Part shown: positions 35,352 through 39,839 of the stretch, piece by piece
How positions within the stretch are numbered: the first letter of the stretch is position 1
How the letters are laid out: each line of letters opens with the position of its first letter
From: a candidate division WWE3 bacterium
GTDB taxonomy: Bacteria; Patescibacteriota; WWE3; UBA101185; UBA10185
Length of the DNA stretch: 39,839 bases
Assembly (NCBI GenBank): GCA_945897985.1
Contig: CAMDGN010000004.1
Location: forward strand, 1 to 39,839
Reading direction: 5' to 3'
Position numbers and translations under genes: made by a program
The notes under the pieces: generated by a model
Told to the model about the DNA's origin: nothing
Seen by the model: only the letters and a program-made list of their open reading frames with translations
The model's database searches: none

Positions 35352-36989
35352 TTACATCATCCCCATGTCAGGAAGATTTTGATTCATCGAATCTTTTTCT
35401 GCTTTTGGTGTATCTGTAATGAGGCACTCGGTTGTTAAGATCATTGTTGCTACAGAAACGGCGTTTTGAAGCGCACTTCTTGTAACTTTGGCTGGATCTA
35501 AAATTCCTTCTGAGATCATATCAGAGTATTCCATTGTCATAACATTAAAACCAATATTATGATTCTTTTTCTCTTCTTGGATCCTTTCAATATTAGAAAG
35601 TATTCTTCCTGAATCTTCTCCAGCATTTTCAACAATAACCCTAAGTGGTTTTTCTAAGGCATCCCTTAAAATACTTGCTCCAACCTTCTCTTCCCCTTCG
35701 AGTTTTAGATTATCAATCGCTTTTCTAATTCTAAGAAGAGTAACCCCTCCTCCAGCAACAATTCCTTCTTCTACTGCCGCTTTTGTTGCATTAACCGCAT
35801 CCTCAACTCTAAGTTTCTTTTCTTTTAGCTCAGCTTCAGTATTTGCTCCCACTGAAATTACCGCAACTCCTCCTGATAGTTTTGCAATTCTTTCTGATAA
35901 TTTTTCCTTATCATAATCTGATTCTGAAGTCTCAAGTTGTTTTTTAATTAGTGATATCCTCTCTTTTACTTTTTTCTTTTCTCCATGTCCTCCAACAATA
36001 ACTGTTTCATCTTTTGAAACTGATATCTTTTCAGCTCTCCCTAGATCTTCCATTGAAGCCGCGTCAAGTTTTTTACCAGTTTCTGTTGAGATAACTGTTG
36101 CTCCAGTTAAAGCTGCAAGATCTTCTAGCATCTCTTTTCTTCTATCTCCAAATCCTGGAGCTTTGATTGCAACCGGGTTAAAAGTACCTCTTATTTTATT
36201 AACAACTAGAGTAGTTAAAGCATCTCCCTCGATATCATCGGCAATGATTACTAAATTTTTAGATACTTTCATTAACTGTTCTAGTAATGGAAGGATTTCC
36301 TGGATAGATGAAATTTTAGAATCCGTAATTAAGAAATATGGATTTTCTAAAAGAGCTTCCATTCTTTCAGGGTTAGTAATAAAGTACGGTGAGATATAGC
36401 CTTTATCGAACTGCATTCCTTCTTTGTAATTTAATTCTAATTCTAGACCTCTGGATTCCTCGACAGTTATAACCCCATCATTTCCAACTTTTTCCATAGC
36501 TTCTGCAATTAGATTTCCAATCTCAACATCCTGAGCTGAATTAATAGCTACCTGAGCTTTTTCTTCTTTGGTTGAAACTTTTTTGGATAGTTTTTTAATT
36601 TCAGAAATTGATGCTTCAGAAGCTTTTTCTAAACCTTTTCTTAAGGTCATAGGGTTAACTCCAGTTGAGATCACCCTCATTCCGGCTTCAATAATTGCTT
36701 GAGCCAGCATTGTTGAGGTTGTTGTTCCGTCTCCAGCAACGTCGTTTGTTTTAGAAGCTGCTTCTTTTACAAGTTGTGCCCCCATATTTTCAAATTTATC
36801 TTCAAGTTCAATTTCTTTTGCAATTGAGACGCCGTCGTGAATAACTTGAGGAACTCCCCAATTTTTATCAATTCCAACATTTCTTCCCTTAGGTCCTAAG
36901 GTTGTGACAACTGCTCTAGCAAGCTTATCCACACCAGCTTTTAATTTCTTTCTAGCCTCATCTCCATAAATTATTTGTTTAGCTGCCAT
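35352..36989 (-). CDS. groEL: chaperonin GroEL
   Basis: [37 protein letters not shown] ... [16 protein letters not shown]. Confidence 0.98.
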   Translation of the reverse strand: MAAKQIIYGDEARKKLKAGVDKLARAVVTTLGPKGRNVGIDKNWGVPQVIHDGVSIAKEIELEDKFENMGAQLVKEAASKTNDVAGDGTTTSTMLAQAIIEAGMRVISTGVNPMTLRKGLEKASEASISEIKKLSKKVSTKEEKAQVAINSAQDVEIGNLIAEAMEKVGNDGVITVEESRGLELELNYKEGMQFDKGYISPYFITNPERMEALLENPYFLITDSKISSIQEILPLLEQLMKVSKNLVIIADDIEGDALTTLVVNKIRGTFNPVAIKAPGFGDRRKEMLEDLAALTGATVISTETGKKLDAASMEDLGRAEKISVSKDETVIVGGHGEKKKVKERISLIKKQLETSESDYDKEKLSERIAKLSGGVAVISVGANTEAELKEKKLRVEDAVNATKAAVEEGIVAGGGVTLLRIRKAIDNLKLEGEEKVGASILRDALEKPLRVIVENAGEDSGRILSNIERIQEEKKNHNIGFNVMTMEYSDMISEGILDPAKVTRSALQNAVSVATMILTTECLITDTPKAEKDSMNQNLPDMGMM

Positions 36990-37003
36990 ATTTATTCCTT
37001 TCT

Positions 37004-37303
37004 TTACTCCTTAATTACAGCAATAATATCGTCTTCTCTCATCATAAGAAGATCCTTACCAGCTACTTTTAATTCTGTTCCACCCCATTTTTTATAAAGC
37101 ACTAGATCCCCAACCTTAACAACAAGTTTTTTAATTTCCCCATTGTCTTTAGTTTTACCAGTACCTGCGGCTACAATTTTACCTCTTTGAGGTTTCTCTT
37201 TAGCTGAATCTGGTATTACAAGTCCTGATGGAAGGGTTGTTTCCTGTTCTTCAGGTTCAATAAGTACGAAATCGTGAAGGGGCTTTATGTTTTCTATTTT
37301 CAT
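37004..37303 (-). CDS. groES: co-chaperonin GroES
   Basis: [42 protein letters not shown]. Confidence 0.97.
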   Translation of the reverse strand: MKIENIKPLHDFVLIEPEEQETTLPSGLVIPDSAKEKPQRGKIVAAGTGKTKDNGEIKKLVVKVGDLVLYKKWGGTELKVAGKDLLMMREDDIIAVIKE

Positions 37304-37400
37304 TTATTCTCCATAACTAAATTAATACTTTTTGTCGATTAAATTATACAGCCCTATAAATTATGTAAGATGGCAGAAATCTACTTTAAATAGATATATT

Positions 37401-37475
37401 TGGAGGCGCAAGAGGGAATCGAACCCTCGCATGTCAGTTTTGCAGACTGCTGCGTTTCCACTTCGCCACTGCGCC
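37401..37475 (-). tRNA. tRNA-Cys(GCA), CCA encoded
   Basis: Reverse complement GGCGCAGTGGCGAAGTGGAAACGCAGCAGTCTGCAAAACTGACATGCGAGGGTTCGATTCCCTCTTGCGCCTCCA; anticodon loop CTGCAAA. Confidence 0.95.
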
Positions 37476-37550
37476 AAATATTGAACCTATTCTATCATTT
37501 ATTTAGGTAAAATTTATTCGTTTATAAGGTATTATAATTAATCTACATAT

Positions 37551-38840
37551 ATGAGTATTACCAGTATTAGACCTTCCAGAAGAATGCCCAACCTTAAGAA
37601 ATATTTCATTTTTGGAAGTGTTTCCTTAATTTTATTCCTAGTTCTTTATTTAAACCAAGAAAAAATTCCTGAAATATTAGGGATAGCTAAAAAGGCAAAA
37701 ATCTCTATTATCGCTTCTGAAAATGGAGCTAAAGTTTATGCTGGAGCTAAATATCTTGGGGAAACTCCTATTGATTCTCAGGAAATTAGAGCTGGTCTGA
37801 CCAACATTTCTATTAAAGGAGTTAAAAATAGCTATACAACTTCCCTAAATATTATTGATAAATCAGAAAATACTCTTTATAGAGATCTTGGAATCAATAA
37901 AGACCTAAATTCTGGAATTAACATTTGGGAGGGTACTCCGGATGATAAAAAAGTTGAGTTATTTTTAAATCCTGAAAATTCTAAAGTTACAGTAAATGAA
38001 AAAGAAGTTACATTAGACGAAATTGCTGGTTTAGATGAGGGTTCTTACAAATTTAACATTTCCTCAGAAGGGTTTAGGGATTCAGCCTTCACAATAAATG
38101 TTAGAAGAAACTACAAAACAAATATTGACGTTAAATTAGCGCCCTTACCAAATACAAAAGATGTCGAGAATTTTGCGAGTTACGAAAACATTTATGCAAT
38201 CTACTCAAACAACTCTGACGTTTTTTACAATTCAAAAGATTGGTTGGACTATTTCTTATATGTTTCAAAGAAAAAAGGATTCACTCTTAAAAGCCAAGGT
38301 TTGATTAAAGAACAGTTTTTTGACTATTTTGTAGATTACGATGGGAGAATTTTTGACAGAAATGGAGTTCAAATTGAAACTCTAGATTCAATAGATATTC
38401 CTGAAAGTAAAAAGGTTGGATTACTTCTTAGAAGTGTTGATAAAAGCAAATTAAATGACAGAAGTTTTAAATCACTACTATTCTTCAACTCAAAAGTTAA
38501 TTTAACTGACTCAATAACTTCTAAAGACGAGAAATTTTCAGCTAAAGTAGCTTCTTTAACAAATCAAAATATTTCAATTAATTCACCCAAAGAAGTACTC
38601 TCAGTAACTACTTCAGCGCCGGTTTCGACACTACCTTCTATAAAGGTTATAAATAAAACTGTTGTAATCAATAACGAGTGGTTAAGAGTTAGAAAAATTC
38701 CTAATGGAGAAGAGATTGCAAAAGTTAACCAAGGTGAAACCTATGAATATATCTCAGAGACTGCCGAAGGTTGGGTAAAGATAAAATTGAAAAACCAATC
38801 TGAAGGTTACGTCTCAAAACAATTTGTAACAATTAATTAA
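37551..38840 (+). CDS. membrane-anchored PEGA-domain protein with C-terminal bacterial SH3 domain
   Basis: AKISIIASENGAKVYAGAKYLGETPIDSQEIRAG (PEGA); NNEWLRVRKIPNGEEIAKVNQGETYEYISETAEGWVKIKL (SH3b). Confidence 0.8.
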   Translation: MSITSIRPSRRMPNLKKYFIFGSVSLILFLVLYLNQEKIPEILGIAKKAKISIIASENGAKVYAGAKYLGETPIDSQEIRAGLTNISIKGVKNSYTTSLNIIDKSENTLYRDLGINKDLNSGINIWEGTPDDKKVELFLNPENSKVTVNEKEVTLDEIAGLDEGSYKFNISSEGFRDSAFTINVRRNYKTNIDVKLAPLPNTKDVENFASYENIYAIYSNNSDVFYNSKDWLDYFLYVSKKKGFTLKSQGLIKEQFFDYFVDYDGRIFDRNGVQIETLDSIDIPESKKVGLLLRSVDKSKLNDRSFKSLLFFNSKVNLTDSITSKDEKFSAKVASLTNQNISINSPKEVLSVTTSAPVSTLPSIKVINKTVVINNEWLRVRKIPNGEEIAKVNQGETYEYISETAEGWVKIKLKNQSEGYVSKQFVTIN

Positions 38841-38843
38841 ATT

Positions 38844-39839
38844 TTACTTAGCATTTTCAACTAATATTTTTATTGGTAAGTTATTTGGATAATCTTTCAT
38901 CAAATGTATTTTAAATTCTTCCAGCTTCTGTCCTTTATAAAGTTGTAGCCCCTCAATTTTAATCAATGGATTTTGATTCTTAAAGAAGAAATCATTTGAA
39001 TTTTCATTTTTTGATATTAAATATTGGGCTTTATAGGTGTCGTTAAAAGGCATTAATTTTACTGCGGTTTGGTAATCTCTTTCATAAAATTTAGCATCAG
39101 CAAATAAAAATATTCCCGAAACTACTACAAGAAAAAAGTATATTACTGCGATAACTTTTAGGTTATCACTTTTAAATTCCTCTTTTTTCAAATTTAGAGA
39201 AATTAAACTGAATAAAATTAACCTTGAATAAATATCTAACCAGTTAAAAGCTATAAAAAATAAAATAACTACTATATAAATAGAGTTATCATTTTTACTT
39301 TTTAAAGATTTATAAGTTATAAATAGAAATAATATTAATGAAAAAACCCCATTTGAATAAATAATTTCAAGAAAGTAGTTGTGAGGTTTATCATAAAATA
39401 AGTAATATTCAGAATAGATATCTAGTTTAGTATTTCTATTTTTCTCGAATTCAATAGCAAAGGTATTTGATCCAGATCCTAGTAAGAAGTGTTTAGAATC
39501 TGTTGTAATAAGCTTGGTAGTACTTTCCCAGATTGCAAATCTAATTAACAGGCTATCTGAGATTGTTGTTTGTTTTCTATCTACAAGCTGAAAGTAGATG
39601 TCTTTAATTTTAGGAAATAAAATACTGCCTTGTGAAATTAATAACGCTGAGAGAAGAATAATTATAAAAATAAGTTTCGGTTTTCCTATAACAATTTTTT
39701 TGGACCATAGGAGGTAACTTATAACTACTCCTAAAGCTATAAAAGCTGTTAGAGAGGCGCTCTTAATAAGGACATAAGTTTGAATAACAAGGATTGCGTA
39801 TTTTAGGTAAAGCTTTAACTTTATTTTTTGAAAATTTAG
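38844..39839 (-). CDS. O-antigen ligase/Wzy-like membrane protein, 5' end beyond window (ORF track shows only 38844-39191)
   Basis: Frame open from window edge by manual translation: ...TDSKHFLLGSGSNTFAIEFEKNRNTKLDIYSEYYLFYDKPHNYFLEIIYSNGVFSLILFLF..., typical Wzy-C/WaaL GxGxxxF and PHN motifs. Confidence 0.75.
   Translation of the reverse strand, partial: LNFQKIKLKLYLKYAILVIQTYVLIKSASLTAFIALGVVISYLLWSKKIVIGKPKLIFIIILLSALLISQGSILFPKIKDIYFQLVDRKQTTISDSLLIRFAIWESTTKLITTDSKHFLLGSGSNTFAIEFEKNRNTKLDIYSEYYLFYDKPHNYFLEIIYSNGVFSLILFLFITYKSLKSKNDNSIYIVVILFFIAFNWLDIYSRLILFSLISLNLKKEEFKSDNLKVIAVIYFFLVVVSGIFLFADAKFYERDYQTAVKLMPFNDTYKAQYLISKNENSNDFFFKNQNPLIKIEGLQLYKGQKLEEFKIHLMKDYPNNLPIKILVENAK

Noticed and set aside
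37304-37400. CIRCE/HrcA operator upstream of groES
   Set aside because: No TTAGCACTC-N9-GAGTGCTAA-like inverted repeat found in the upstream region.
1-39839. CRISPR array, insertion sequence or prophage
   Set aside because: No regularly spaced repeats, transposase, integrase or phage structural genes seen.

Overview
AT-rich window of chromosomal type. Its small genes, compact layout and specific gene families suggest a Patescibacteria/CPR-like genome; that lineage call is an inference. Main blocks: (1) tRNA-Arg, tRNA-Ser, comF, ssrA (tmRNA) and smpB; (2) minus-strand envelope genes: a phosphatase-like/propeller-like membrane protein, a PH-like membrane protein, and a coiled-coil + SpoIID protein; (3) a roughly 13 kb type IV secretion-like locus (7.1-20.1 kb) with six tandem VirB2-like small membrane proteins, two of them fused to Cys-rich ectodomains, a 1009-aa membrane protein with a CHAP-like C-terminus, a VirB6/TrbL-like protein, a PrgI-like protein with a C-terminal Ig-like domain, and a VirB4/TraC ATPase split into two overlapping ORFs; (4) the replication-origin neighbourhood (dnaN-yidC-yidD-rnpA-rpmH divergent from dnaA, with DnaA boxes); (5) an O-antigen-ligase-like protein, a solute-binding lipoprotein, valS (interrupted by an in-frame TAG in a conserved motif), L25, an SDR-DUF4012 fusion, RNase HI, groES-groEL, tRNA-Cys, a PEGA/SH3 protein and a second Wzy-like protein running off the edge. 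The most notable observations are the T4SS-like locus with ectodomain-pilin fusions, the TAG in valS, a recurrent -10 box exactly 6-7 nt before start codons (leaderless transcripts, including one shared bidirectional promoter), a terminator-like hairpin inside a pilin signal-peptide coding region, and a compositionally distinct single-gene cassette beside dnaA.
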